Source: Pseudomonadota bacterium (lineage in GTDB: Bacteria > Pseudomonadota > Gammaproteobacteria > UBA5335). From it: a DNA stretch of 64,000 bases. The notes under the pieces are model-generated. The model was not told the origin of the DNA, searched no databases, and saw only the letters and a program-made list of their open reading frames with translations. The stretch is from contig JAXHTV010000014.1 of assembly GCA_034189865.1 (NCBI GenBank), forward strand, positions 1 through 64,000. Direction: 5' to 3'. Shown piece by piece: positions 44,885 through 54,301 of this stretch (position 1 is the first letter of the stretch; every line of letters begins with the position of its first letter). The position numbers and the translations under genes are program-made.

Positions 44885-46882
44885 ATGACCAGGGCTTGTA
44901 TCAGATGGTTTATCTGCAGCGTGGCAATTGGACTGAGTCTGGGTAACGCTGTTCACGCAACTGAGCCGGTCACGCTAAATTTGCAGGACGCAGACCTCGA
45001 GGCCGTCATCCAGACGGTGGGCCGGATTACCGGCAAGAATTTTGTGATCGACCCCCGGGTCAAGGGTAAGGCGACCGTTGTTTCGTCGCGCCCCATGTCG
45101 CCGGACGAGGTATATCAGGTATTTCTGTCGGTACTGGAAGTTCACGGCTACGCAGCTGTGGAAGAAGGCAATACCGTCAAGATCGTTCCTGACGTGAATG
45201 CGCGGCAGAGCGCGACACCGGTGGTCTTTGGTCAACAGGCCGCGCCGGCGCGGTACAGCTTGGTAACCCGTGTGATCGCGTTGCGCAATGTGCCGGCGGC
45301 CCAATTGGTTCCGGTTTTGCGGCCGCTGGTGCCACAGAACGGCCATGTCGCAGCTTACCCAGAGACCAACGTGCTGATTATTTCGGATGCAGCGTCCAAC
45401 GTGGAGCGTTTGGTCAACATCGTTCGCAGTGTCGATCAGCCGACCCACAACCAAGCGGAAGTCATTCAACTCGAAGAGGCGTCTGCAGTCGATCTCGTCC
45501 GCGTGCTCAAATCCTTGTCCGGGGATGCTCAGGGTGGGCCGTCTCTGGTCGCGGATGAGCGGACAAACAGTATTATTTTGGGGGGCGATCCGGCAGCGAG
45601 ACTGCGCCTTCGTGCGTTGATTCGTCATCTGGATGCGCCGGTGTCGGATACCGGAGGAACCCACGTGGCATATCTGCGCTTTGCCAAGGCAGAAGAGCTC
45701 GCACCCATCATAGAGACCGTGCTGACGCGCGAAAAGAAACCCAACGCCGGAACCACCCAAACGTCTGAAGGCGTCGCCCGGGTTCAGGCCTATGAGGCCA
45801 CTAACGCCTTGGTCATTTCCGCTTCTCCCGATCAACTGACCATGGCCAAGCGCATCGTTCGGGAACTCGATATCCGTCGCCCTCAGGTGTTGGTGGAGGC
45901 CATCATCGCCGAGGTCGGGGCCGACACTTCCAAGGAATTAGGCTTTCAGTGGTTGGTCAACGATGTGACCGACAACTTCGGTACCATCAGTCTGACCAAT
46001 TTCACCAATGCCGGCATGAGCTTGGCGCAATTGGGTGCTGCCGTGGTGGCCGAAGAGATACCACCGGTGGGTCGGGGACTGAGTCTGGCGCTGGGTGATT
46101 TCGGCGGCGATAACGACTGGGGTGTGCTGGTGCAGGCGCTGGCCGCAGACACCGATACCAATGTGTTGTCCATGCCCAGTTTGCTCACACTGGACAATGA
46201 AGAGGCCGAAATCATCGTCGGACAGAATGTGCCCTTCATCACCGGCCAGTTCACCAACACTGGCGCGGTTGAGGGTGCCAGCAATCCCTTTCAGACCATT
46301 CAGCGGGAAGACATCGGTTTGACGTTGCGGATCACGCCGCAAATCAACGAAGACGCCACTGTGCAGCTCGACGTCGAACAGGAAGTCTCCAGCATCGCGC
46401 CTGATTCCGGCCGAGCCGCCGACCTCATTACCACCAAACGCTCGATCAAAACCAGCGTCCTGGTGGATACCGGAGCGACGATTGTCTTGGGCGGACTGAT
46501 CGACGATAAGCTGAATAAACGGGAGCAGCGCGTTCCGGTTCTCGGCGACGTTCCGGTTCTGGGCGCGTTGTTCCGTTTCCGAGATGCGCAAGTCATCAAA
46601 CGGAATTTGATGGTTTTTCTCCGCCCCAGCATTCTCAGAATTCAAGATGACAACACGGTGGTAACGCGGAGCAAATATCAACAGATTCGGGAGAAACAGC
46701 TGAAAGCCATCGAGACCGACCGGCGGCTGAGAGATACCGGGAAACCGCTGCTGCCGTCGCTCGAACAGTGGGAACAGCAAAACCCGGTGCCACCGCAGAC
46801 ACCGAGCCCGAAAGGCATAGACGACTCCTTCCTCCGGCATGAACCGGCCGGCCATCTGCGGCGGGAAGTGGCAACGGGATGA
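44885..46882 (+). CDS. gspD: Type II secretion secretin
   Basis: 665 residues from ATG 44885. Signal peptide (MTRACIRWFICSVAIGLSLG), N0 domain (VTLNLQDADLEAVIQTVGRI), N1-N3 repeats (residues 100-310) and the secretin core with VGQNVPFITGQFTN and VDTGATIVLGGLIDDK, VPVLGDVPVLGALFRF. It forms the outer-membrane pore through which folded exoproteins leave. The C-terminal tail lacks an obvious S-domain, so a pilotin dependence is unclear. It lies 16 nt after gspC; gspE overlaps its stop. Confidence 0.96.
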   Translation: MTRACIRWFICSVAIGLSLGNAVHATEPVTLNLQDADLEAVIQTVGRITGKNFVIDPRVKGKATVVSSRPMSPDEVYQVFLSVLEVHGYAAVEEGNTVKIVPDVNARQSATPVVFGQQAAPARYSLVTRVIALRNVPAAQLVPVLRPLVPQNGHVAAYPETNVLIISDAASNVERLVNIVRSVDQPTHNQAEVIQLEEASAVDLVRVLKSLSGDAQGGPSLVADERTNSIILGGDPAARLRLRALIRHLDAPVSDTGGTHVAYLRFAKAEELAPIIETVLTREKKPNAGTTQTSEGVARVQAYEATNALVISASPDQLTMAKRIVRELDIRRPQVLVEAIIAEVGADTSKELGFQWLVNDVTDNFGTISLTNFTNAGMSLAQLGAAVVAEEIPPVGRGLSLALGDFGGDNDWGVLVQALAADTDTNVLSMPSLLTLDNEEAEIIVGQNVPFITGQFTNTGAVEGASNPFQTIQREDIGLTLRITPQINEDATVQLDVEQEVSSIAPDSGRAADLITTKRSIKTSVLVDTGATIVLGGLIDDKLNKREQRVPVLGDVPVLGALFRFRDAQVIKRNLMVFLRPSILRIQDDNTVVTRSKYQQIREKQLKAIETDRRLRDTGKPLLPSLEQWEQQNPVPPQTPSPKGIDDSFLRHEPAGHLRREVATG

Positions 46883-48375
46883 GTGCCGTGGAGGCCCCTG
46901 AACAGTCCAAAGTGCTGATTCCGTTTGCCTATGCGCGGCGAAACGGGCTCTTTGTTCGGGAGATATCAGACGGCCATGCCGTTATCTGGCAACGGCCGGA
47001 TGCCGACCTGACCGCGCTGGCGGCGGTGCGCGCTCGCCTAAACCTACCTCTCAGACTGCAGCAGGTGGATTCAGCGGAATTTGAGCGCGAGTTGCAGCAT
47101 GCTTACGAGTCGGATGCCGGGGTGGCCGCGGCCGTAATCGATACCTTGGATCAGTCCGTGGATTTGGCTGATCTGTCGGAGCAGCTGGCCGAACCTGAGG
47201 ATCTCCTCGAGAGCGCTGACGACGCCCCGATCATTCGTCTTATCAACGCCATCCTGACCGAAGCCGTCAAGGAAGGGGCTTCGGATATTCACATCGAATC
47301 ATTCGAAAAGGACATGCGTATCCGCTTTCGGGTCGACGGTGTGCTGCGAGAGGTGCTTCGGCCCAAGGCCGCCCTGGGGCCTTTGCTGGTATCGCGGGTC
47401 AAAGTGATGGGGCGGCTGGACATCGCCGAAAAGCGCCTGCCCCAGGACGGCCGTATTTCGCTTCGGATTGCCGGTCGGCCGGTGGATGTCCGCGTGTCTA
47501 CGCTGCCCTCCGGTCATGGCGAGCGCGTGGTGTTGAGACTGCTGGACAAGCAAGCGGGACGCTTGGATTTGCGCCACATCGGCCTGCGGGACAGCGATCA
47601 GCAACGGCTCGATCGGATCATCCACCGGCCTCATGGAATCGTCCTGGTGACCGGCCCGACCGGGTCCGGTAAAACCACAACACTGTATGCCGCGCTCACC
47701 CGACTCAACGAACTTTCCCGCAACATCATGACGGTGGAAGATCCCATCGAGTATTTTCTCGAGGGCATCAGTCAGACGGCCGTAAACACCAAAGTTGAAA
47801 TGAGTTTTGCCCGGGGACTGCGGGCCATTCTGCGACAAGATCCCGATGTCATCATGGTGGGAGAGATTCGCGATCTGGAAACGGCCCGCATCGCCGTGCA
47901 GGCCAGTTTGACCGGGCACTTGGTGCTCTCGACCCTGCACACCAATACGGCCATCGGCGCGGTGACACGTCTGGTGGACATGGGCGTGGAGCCTTACCTC
48001 ATCGCTTCCAGTGTATTGGCGACCGTCGCGCAGCGTCTGGTGCGGGTGCTCTGTGAAGATTGCAAACAGCCCACTGTCGCGGACGTCGCGGCCTGCGTCG
48101 AACTGGGTGTGGTCAGTGAGTCGCCACCGACCTTGTTTGAACCGCGGGGGTGTCCCCTGTGCAATCACACAGGTTTTCGGGGGCGAACCGGAATATACGA
48201 AGTCATCGAGATCGACGCCGAGTTGCGCGATCTGATTCATGACAACGTATCCGAGCCGCTCTTGGAGCGGGCCGCGAGAGCCCAAACGCCATCGATCCGA
48301 GCCGATGGCATCGAAAAAGTCCTGGCGGGCATCACTTCGTTGGATGAGGTGATGCGAGTCACCCGGCAGGATTGA
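46879..48375 (+). CDS. gspE: Type II secretion ATPase
   Basis: 498 residues. N1E domain at the start, Walker A GPTGSGK at 259-265, Asp box (MTVEDPIEY), Walker B (DPDVIMVGEIRD), His box (GHLVLSTLHTN), and a four-Cys zinc site C392/C395/C425/C428 (CEDC...CPLC) that marks GspE/PilB-type ATPases. It powers pseudopilus assembly from the cytoplasm through GspL. ATG overlaps the gspD stop (ATGA). Confidence 0.97.
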   Translation: MSAVEAPEQSKVLIPFAYARRNGLFVREISDGHAVIWQRPDADLTALAAVRARLNLPLRLQQVDSAEFERELQHAYESDAGVAAAVIDTLDQSVDLADLSEQLAEPEDLLESADDAPIIRLINAILTEAVKEGASDIHIESFEKDMRIRFRVDGVLREVLRPKAALGPLLVSRVKVMGRLDIAEKRLPQDGRISLRIAGRPVDVRVSTLPSGHGERVVLRLLDKQAGRLDLRHIGLRDSDQQRLDRIIHRPHGIVLVTGPTGSGKTTTLYAALTRLNELSRNIMTVEDPIEYFLEGISQTAVNTKVEMSFARGLRAILRQDPDVIMVGEIRDLETARIAVQASLTGHLVLSTLHTNTAIGAVTRLVDMGVEPYLIASSVLATVAQRLVRVLCEDCKQPTVADVAACVELGVVSESPPTLFEPRGCPLCNHTGFRGRTGIYEVIEIDAELRDLIHDNVSEPLLERAARAQTPSIRADGIEKVLAGITSLDEVMRVTRQD

Positions 48376-48406
48376 GCACCGTGAATGTTGTGGCGAGTGA
48401 TTGGCA

Positions 48407-49618
48407 GTGGCGGCGTATCATTTCGTAGCCGTTGACGCCCGGGGGCGCCAACGCAAGGGCGTACTGGACGGCGACCATCCGCGGCAGGTTCGTGCCCAGC
48501 TGCGCGAGCAAGGCTTGATGCCCCTGGAGGTCGAAGAGGTTCAGCGGCGTGAAGCCCGTGCGCCCCGGATTACGGTTCGCCGGGGTTTGAGCAGCGGCGC
48601 GCTGGCCCTCATGACCCGTCAGTTGGCCACCATGCTCCGTGCGGGTTTGCCGGTGGAGGAAGCCCTGCAAACCGTCGCGCGCCAGACCGAGCGCGCCCGT
48701 GCTCGCACGATTTTGTTGGGGCTGCGCGCCCAAGTGATGGAAGGTCAGCCCTTGGCCCAAGGGCTGCGTCAGTACCGGCATGTTTTCCCGGAAGACTACG
48801 TGGCGACGGTTGCGGCAGGAGAGCAGACAGGGCACCTAGACCGCGTTTTGGAGCGATTGGCCGATCACACCGAGAGTCAACAGGCGATCCGGCAAAAAGT
48901 CACCGCCGCGTTGGTCTATCCGATTTTATTGGCGGTGGTATCGGCGGGCATCGTGGTGGCGATGTTGGCCTACGTGGTGCCGCAGGTGGTGCAGGTTTTC
49001 GCCGGGATCGGGCGGGAATTGCCCTGGTTGACGCGGACGATGATCGCCAGTAGCGATTTTCTGCGAGATTGGGGTGTGTATTTGATCGTCATCAGTGGTT
49101 TGTTGTTTGCCGGAGGGACCTACCTGCTGCGGGATGAGGGGCGCCGGGCGCGTTGGCATCGGCTGCTGCTGGCAACGCCCGTCTTGCGACGCCTGATCGT
49201 CGGTAGTAACGCGGCCCGCTTTACCCGCACACTGAGTATCTTGATCGGCAGCGGCGTGCCGTTGGTCGAAGGGTTGCGAATCGGTGCACAGGTGTTGACG
49301 AATCTGCCCATGCGGCAGGCGGTACTGGACGGCGCGGCCCGGGTGCGGGAGGGCAGTAGTTTGTTTCAGAGTTTGAACCGCACCGGCTATTTTCCTCCCA
49401 TGACCTTGCATTTGATTGCCAGCGGCGAGTCCAGTGGCAAACTCGAAGAAATGTTGGATCAGGCAGCCCAGACCTTGGAGCGGGATCAGGAAATGTGGGT
49501 TAACAGCCTGGTATCGGTTCTTGGTCCGCTGATTATTTTGACGATGGGCGGCATCGTGTTGCTGATCGTTCTATCGATCATGCTGCCCGTATTTAATCTC
49601 AACCAACTTGTGACTTAG
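48407..49618 (+). CDS. gspF: Type II secretion inner-membrane protein F
   Basis: 403 residues from GTG 48407 (MAAYHFVAVDARGR), which fits the usual family start and has GAG nine nt upstream; TTG at 48401 is possible. Two T2SSF domains with membrane helices around residues 170-190, 215-235 and 375-395. The second domain has LNRTGYFPPMTLHLIASGESSGKLEEML. It forms the platform with L and M and engages GspE. Confidence 0.94.
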   Translation: MAAYHFVAVDARGRQRKGVLDGDHPRQVRAQLREQGLMPLEVEEVQRREARAPRITVRRGLSSGALALMTRQLATMLRAGLPVEEALQTVARQTERARARTILLGLRAQVMEGQPLAQGLRQYRHVFPEDYVATVAAGEQTGHLDRVLERLADHTESQQAIRQKVTAALVYPILLAVVSAGIVVAMLAYVVPQVVQVFAGIGRELPWLTRTMIASSDFLRDWGVYLIVISGLLFAGGTYLLRDEGRRARWHRLLLATPVLRRLIVGSNAARFTRTLSILIGSGVPLVEGLRIGAQVLTNLPMRQAVLDGAARVREGSSLFQSLNRTGYFPPMTLHLIASGESSGKLEEMLDQAAQTLERDQEMWVNSLVSVLGPLIILTMGGIVLLIVLSIMLPVFNLNQLVT

Positions 49619-49624
49619 GTGGCT

Positions 49625-50062
49625 ATGAAGCATCGGAACAAACGTGAGCGTGGGTTCACCCTGATCGAGATTATGGTCGTCGTGGTGATTCTGGGGATCC
49701 TTGCGGCGGTGATTGTGCCGAACATCATGGATCGCCCGGACGTGGCGAGAATCACCAAAGCCAAGCAGGATGTGCGTGCGATCGAAACCGCATTAAACCT
49801 TTATCGGCTGGACAACTTTCGTTATCCCACCACCGATCAGGGCGTGGAGGCGTTGGTGACCAAGCCCAATATTTCCCCCGTGCCCTCAAATTACAAGGCC
49901 GGCGGCTACCTGGGGCGATTGCCCAAAGACCCCTGGGGTAACGATTATATTTACCTGAGTCCGGGCGTACATGGGGAATTTGACCTCAGCAGCTTGGGCG
50001 CCGACGGACGGCTGGGGGGCGAGGGTTTTAATGCCGACATCAACAACTGGGAGTTGGAATAA
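49625..50062 (+). CDS. gspG: Type II secretion major pseudopilin
   Basis: 145 residues. Prepilin leader [10 protein letters not shown] with cleavage before [19 protein letters not shown] (Glu5 present), then [38 protein letters not shown] and [12 protein letters not shown], the calcium-site loop of GspG. It polymerises into the pseudopilus after processing by GspO. AGGTGG precedes ATG 49625; GTG 49619 is the other possible start. Confidence 0.96.
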   Translation: MKHRNKRERGFTLIEIMVVVVILGILAAVIVPNIMDRPDVARITKAKQDVRAIETALNLYRLDNFRYPTTDQGVEALVTKPNISPVPSNYKAGGYLGRLPKDPWGNDYIYLSPGVHGEFDLSSLGADGRLGGEGFNADINNWELE

Positions 50063-50573
50063 GCTCGCTCGGCGATCGATCCGCTCTGTTACGCCGGCGG
50101 GTTTCACGCTCATCGAACTGCTGGTCGTCATTGTGATCATCGGCGTCGTGCTGAGTTTCGCCACCCTGGGTTTTAGAAGCGGGGACCGTTCGCGGGCGCT
50201 GGCTTATGAGGCAGAGCGGGCATTTTACTGTCTCAGTCTGGCCGCCGAAGAGGCTTTGCTATCCGAGCGACACCTGGGCTTTCAGATGACCCCAAAAGGC
50301 TACGGATTTATGGAATTCGGCGCGGCCGGGTGGGTGCTCTCGCCCAAGAATCCCTGCGCACCGCGTGATTGGCCGGAGTGGCTGGAGGCCGATTTGGTGG
50401 TGGAAGGCAACGCCCTCGAAGCGCCAGACGAGGACACCCCGGTGCCGGAAATCTATGTTTTGGCCGGTGGCGAGATGAGCCCGTTTTCGCTCATTCTTTC
50501 TCACCAATCGATGGCGTTTCGTATCGCCGGTGACGTGTTAGGCCGAGTGACCCTGGAGCCGGTGGCGCCATGA
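50031..50573 (+). CDS. gspH: Type II secretion minor pseudopilin H
   Basis: 180 residues. The leader is long (24 residues) before the cleavage site [26 protein letters not shown] 50031 is the nearest usable start; it lies inside gspG, with GGCGAGGG upstream, so the genes overlap by 32 nt in different frames. The rest is the short globular domain of GspH. Role: minor pseudopilin near the tip complex. Low conservation makes the call depend partly on gene order. Confidence 0.88.
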   Translation: MPTSTTGSWNKLARRSIRSVTPAGFTLIELLVVIVIIGVVLSFATLGFRSGDRSRALAYEAERAFYCLSLAAEEALLSERHLGFQMTPKGYGFMEFGAAGWVLSPKNPCAPRDWPEWLEADLVVEGNALEAPDEDTPVPEIYVLAGGEMSPFSLILSHQSMAFRIAGDVLGRVTLEPVAP

Positions 50574-50968
50574 GTCGGCGGGGCGAACGTGGTTTTACGC
50601 TGCTCGAAGTCATGGTGGCGCTTTTGGTGTTGGGTGTGGCGATGGGCGCCGCAGTGGAAGGGGTCTCCCGCGCGGCGAGTCAAACCAGCTATCTCCGGGA
50701 TCGGACCATCGCCCTTTGGGTGGCGGAGAACGTCGCGGCGGAACTGCGTTTGGAACCTCAGTGGCCTGCGATTGGGTTTCAGGAAGGGCAGGAGGACATG
50801 CTTGATCGAACCTGGTACTGGCGGGCCCAGGTTTCGGGAACGCCGGATCCCGAGTTGCGGCGAGCCAACATCGCGGTGCGAAATGACAAAGACAAACAGG
50901 CAACGCCTCTGACGACATTGGTCGTTTTCCTGGCGCCGCCACAGCCCGAGGATCGCAGGCGGCCGTGA
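50570..50968 (+). CDS. gspI: Type II secretion minor pseudopilin I
   Basis: 132 residues, leader MSRRGERG before FTLLEVMVALLVLGVAMGA. The Glu5 of mature pilins is present. It forms the tip with J and K. Overlaps gspH by ATGA and gspJ by GTGA. Confidence 0.93.
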   Translation: MSRRGERGFTLLEVMVALLVLGVAMGAAVEGVSRAASQTSYLRDRTIALWVAENVAAELRLEPQWPAIGFQEGQEDMLDRTWYWRAQVSGTPDPELRRANIAVRNDKDKQATPLTTLVVFLAPPQPEDRRRP

Positions 50969-51552
50969 ACGCGCGTGGTTTTACCCTGCTGGAACTGGTC
51001 GTGGCGCTGTCTATTTTTGCGGTGATGGCGGTGATGGCTTACGGCGGGCTGAACGGCGTGATCGATGGCCGCACGCAAACCCTCGATACCCAAGCCCGCT
51101 GGGAGACACTGCAAAAAGCCATTGCGGTCATGAGTCATGATATTCGGCAGGCCAGCATCCGCCCGGTGCGGGACGAGCTGGGCGATCTTCAGCCCGCCTT
51201 GCATGCCGAACACTACACCGACAGCATTTTGGCGTTTACCCGAGACGGATGGCTAAACCCCCTGGGGCAGCCGCGCAGTTCGCTGCAGCGCGTCGGTTAT
51301 CGGGTGGACTCACAGACCCTATACCGTTTGAACTACTGGTACCTGGATCGCGCGCCCGACACCGTCGTGCAAACCACCGAGTTGCTGGATGGCGTCCGCC
51401 GTTTCGAGGTCCGACTGTTGGATAGCGAGGGCCGTTGGCGCATGGATTGGCCGCCTCCAGACGCCGATTTGGACGAGATGCCTCGGGCGATGGCGTTCGA
51501 AATGGACCTGGAAGGACTGGGCCCGTTATCTCGGGTGTTCGTGTTGGAATGA
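50965..51552 (+). CDS. gspJ: Type II secretion minor pseudopilin J
   Basis: 195 residues, GTG start overlapping the gspI stop. Leader MNARG before FTLLELVVALSIFAVMAVMA, followed by the GspJ pattern RWETLQKAIAVMSHDIRQASIRPVRDE. It builds the pseudopilus tip with I and K. Confidence 0.94.
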   Translation: MNARGFTLLELVVALSIFAVMAVMAYGGLNGVIDGRTQTLDTQARWETLQKAIAVMSHDIRQASIRPVRDELGDLQPALHAEHYTDSILAFTRDGWLNPLGQPRSSLQRVGYRVDSQTLYRLNYWYLDRAPDTVVQTTELLDGVRRFEVRLLDSEGRWRMDWPPPDADLDEMPRAMAFEMDLEGLGPLSRVFVLE

Positions 51553-52544
51553 GACTGCGGACGGGCACCGTGACCATCGCGTCGACCCAGCGGGGTTTGG
51601 CGCTGATCACCGCGATGCTGGTGGTGGCCTTGGCTACCCTGCTCGCGGTCAATATCTTTGACCGCCACTATGTGTTCGTGCAGCGAACAGCCAGTGTGAT
51701 TAACGGCGATCAGGCCTGGGCCTATGCCGAGGGGGCCGAACTTCAAACCCGTGGTTTGTTGCGTCGGGATCAGGCCGGGTCCGATCGTGATACGCTGCTG
51801 GAGTCGTGGGCGCGGCCGCAGCCGCCGTTGGAGATCGACGGCGGGACGATGGAAATTCGAATTGAGGATTTACAAGGGCGCTTCAATCTCAACAACTTGG
51901 TGAGTGGAGACCGGCCGGTGGATGTGCAGATCGCGTACTTTCAGCGTCTGCTGCGGCTGCTTGATCTGAGTCCGGAACTGGTCTGGCCCATCGTTGATTG
52001 GTTGGATACGAACATGCAGCCGGTGCCGCTGGGCGCGGAGGACGGCGACTATCTTCGGCTGGAGCCGGCCTACCGAACGGCAAACCGACGGTTTGTCAGT
52101 GCCGATGAGCTGTTATTGGTCCGCGGAATGGACAGGGAGTCGTATCGACGTTTAGCGCCCTTCGTCACGGCGTTGCCCGAGTCGACGCAGCTGAACGTCA
52201 ATACGGCAAAACCGATAAACTTGCGGGCCTTGCGCGAAGGCCTGGATGAAGGATGGGCGCAGTCGGTTATGGCTCAACAAGCTGCAGATGGATTTGCAAC
52301 GGTGACTGACTTCCTGCAACTGATGGGTGAACGCCCTGGTCCGGATCAGGGCGAGGCAACCACGGCAGATCTGCTCGGCGTCAGGAGCCAGTTTTTTCGA
52401 ATGCAAGCAAAGGTTGTTCTGGGAGAGAGCCGATTGTCGATGGTCAGTGTGCTGCGACGGGAATCCGATCGCGTCGAACTGATTGGTCGCCAGCGAGAGG
52501 TATTCGATGACAGCACGTCTGTATTTACGCTTGCCGGCAAGTGA
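51549..52544 (+). CDS. gspK: Type II secretion minor pseudopilin K
   Basis: 331 residues from ATG 51549 (ATGA overlap with gspJ). Leader MRLRTGTVTIASTQRG before LALITAMLVVALATLLAV; position 5 of the mature protein is not Glu, which is the normal exception in GspK. The large globular insertion includes EDLQGRFNLNNLV and LNVNTAKPINLRAL, a helix-hairpin-helix-like part. It caps the pseudopilus tip. The 3' end overlaps gspL by 38 nt. Confidence 0.94.
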   Translation: MRLRTGTVTIASTQRGLALITAMLVVALATLLAVNIFDRHYVFVQRTASVINGDQAWAYAEGAELQTRGLLRRDQAGSDRDTLLESWARPQPPLEIDGGTMEIRIEDLQGRFNLNNLVSGDRPVDVQIAYFQRLLRLLDLSPELVWPIVDWLDTNMQPVPLGAEDGDYLRLEPAYRTANRRFVSADELLLVRGMDRESYRRLAPFVTALPESTQLNVNTAKPINLRALREGLDEGWAQSVMAQQAADGFATVTDFLQLMGERPGPDQGEATTADLLGVRSQFFRMQAKVVLGESRLSMVSVLRRESDRVELIGRQREVFDDSTSVFTLAGK

Positions 52545-53742
52545 GGGTGCGCCGGCCCAGTGGTTGTTGCAAGGGGCGGAAGAATCCCTGGAATCGGCCG
52601 CGTCCGGTGTGGGCGATCCGCAGCAAGCTTTGGATCAGGCGGCCGAAATCGGCGCTGATGTTTACTTGATCGCGCCAGGCGAACGCGTCACCTGTCATCG
52701 TGTGGATGTGCCGCTGCGTGGTGAGTCGCGTATCCGTCGACTGGTTCCCTTCGCGTTGGAAGAGGTTCTCCCCGGCGAGGTCACCGACTATCATTTCGCC
52801 CTCGGCGAGCGCGCCGAAGGCGGTTCGGTCCCCGTCGTAGCCGTGCAAGCGGAGTTGATGGGCAAATGGGTCGACGGGGTTCGCGAACGTGGACTCATCG
52901 CAAAGGCCTGTCGCGTCGATACGCTGCTTCTGCCGCATAAGCCGAACCACTGGACCGTGTTGGTTGAATCGGAAGTCTGTCGTATCCGGACCGGATCGGC
53001 CAGTGGCTATTGTTGCGATCTGGAAAACCTCACGGTTTTTCTGCGTCGCGCCATCAACGAGGCGGACGAGCGACCCGAGGGGATCGATCTGCTCATGGCA
53101 CCGGGTTCTCAGGAAACCTGGCAACTGGAAGTGATCGATGCCACGTCCCGTGGTGTGCCGGTTCACACGGCGGACCTGAACAGACCGCTACAACGTTTCG
53201 TCGCGGCCATTGCGCAAGACCCCAGCCCTGATCTCTTGCAGGGGGCATTTCGCACGGAGACTTCCTGGACCGGCAGGCTGCGGCCATGGTGGCCCGTCGC
53301 GGCGGTGGCGATGGTATGGCTGGTCATGGTGATGTCGGCTTGGGGTTACGATCATCTCCGCATGCGGCATGAAATCGTGTCGCTGGAGGGCGAAATCCGC
53401 TCCATACTCAAATCCAGTTTTCCCCAGATGCGCCGCTTGGAGCCGCCCCGTGTGCGGATGGAGCAGGCCCTTGCGGAGCTGCGACAAGAGGCGGGTGACG
53501 ACCGTTTTCTTCGGTTGATGGCCGAAACGGCGCCGTCCTTGGTGCGTATGCCCGGTTTTGCGCTGCGAGGGCTCCGCTATCAGAACCGGGTGCTGGAGAT
53601 GCAAGTGGCTGTGGCCAATATCCAGGCCTTGGAGATGGTCAGAGAGGAGATGGCGGGTCGGGCGCTCGAGTTGAGTGTGGTCTCGGCCAGTGCGGATGGA
53701 GACGGGATCCTCAGCCGCATTACGATTCGGGAAATGTCATGA
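52507..53742 (+). CDS. gspL: Type II secretion protein L
   Basis: 411 residues. Cytoplasmic actin-like domain (residues 1-240), a single membrane helix (PVAAVAMVWLVMVMSAWGYDHL) and a periplasmic ferredoxin-like domain. It recruits GspE to the membrane and pairs with GspM. ATG 52507 has GAGAGG upstream. Confidence 0.92.
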   Translation: MTARLYLRLPASEGAPAQWLLQGAEESLESAASGVGDPQQALDQAAEIGADVYLIAPGERVTCHRVDVPLRGESRIRRLVPFALEEVLPGEVTDYHFALGERAEGGSVPVVAVQAELMGKWVDGVRERGLIAKACRVDTLLLPHKPNHWTVLVESEVCRIRTGSASGYCCDLENLTVFLRRAINEADERPEGIDLLMAPGSQETWQLEVIDATSRGVPVHTADLNRPLQRFVAAIAQDPSPDLLQGAFRTETSWTGRLRPWWPVAAVAMVWLVMVMSAWGYDHLRMRHEIVSLEGEIRSILKSSFPQMRRLEPPRVRMEQALAELRQEAGDDRFLRLMAETAPSLVRMPGFALRGLRYQNRVLEMQVAVANIQALEMVREEMAGRALELSVVSASADGDGILSRITIREMS

Positions 53743-54221
53743 AGAGTTGGTGGCAGTCACTGGCCAAACGGGAGCGTTTGTTTTTGTCAGTCGGCATTGT
53801 GTTTCTCATCGTGGTTTCGGCGTACGTGTTTGTGTACACGCCCATGGTTCGAACGCATGAAAGAATGCAAGAAGACTTGCTGGCCTTACGGGCAGAGCGG
53901 GACTGGATGCGTCAAGCGTCCAGGGAAGCGGCGGCGCTGGTTTCTCAACAGAAGCGGCGGGGCGCCGTCTCGGCCACCCAAAGTCCATTGCTCGCAGTAC
54001 AAAAAAGCGCGGACGCCATGGGTGTTCGTGCGTATCTGACCCGCTTCGAAACGGAGTCCAATAACGCCGTCCGTGTCCGATTGGAGGATGTTCCTCTAGA
54101 CGCCATGGTTTTTTGGTTACAGAGTTTGGCTCGCGATTATGGCCTGTCCGTGCGGCAACTGGCGCTAGAGCCAGCGGAAAGTCCCAATACGTGTCATGTA
54201 AGCCTCAGCCTGGAAGCCTAA
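53739..54221 (+). CDS. gspM: Type II secretion protein M
   Basis: 160 residues. A membrane helix (RLFLSVGIVFLIVVSAYVFVY) follows a short cytoplasmic start, MKSWWQSLAKRE, typical of GspM, and the periplasmic part is ferredoxin-like. It stabilises GspL. The start overlaps the gspL stop (ATGA). No gspN follows, so this ends the operon. Confidence 0.92.
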   Translation: MKSWWQSLAKRERLFLSVGIVFLIVVSAYVFVYTPMVRTHERMQEDLLALRAERDWMRQASREAAALVSQQKRRGAVSATQSPLLAVQKSADAMGVRAYLTRFETESNNAVRVRLEDVPLDAMVFWLQSLARDYGLSVRQLALEPAESPNTCHVSLSLEA

Positions 54222-54301
54222 CGACAGCGCTTTGGGACGGCACGGAGAGAGCAGCGAACCGGACCGCCGATAGCGGCCGGAAAGAATAGGATAGTCAGTA
54301 C

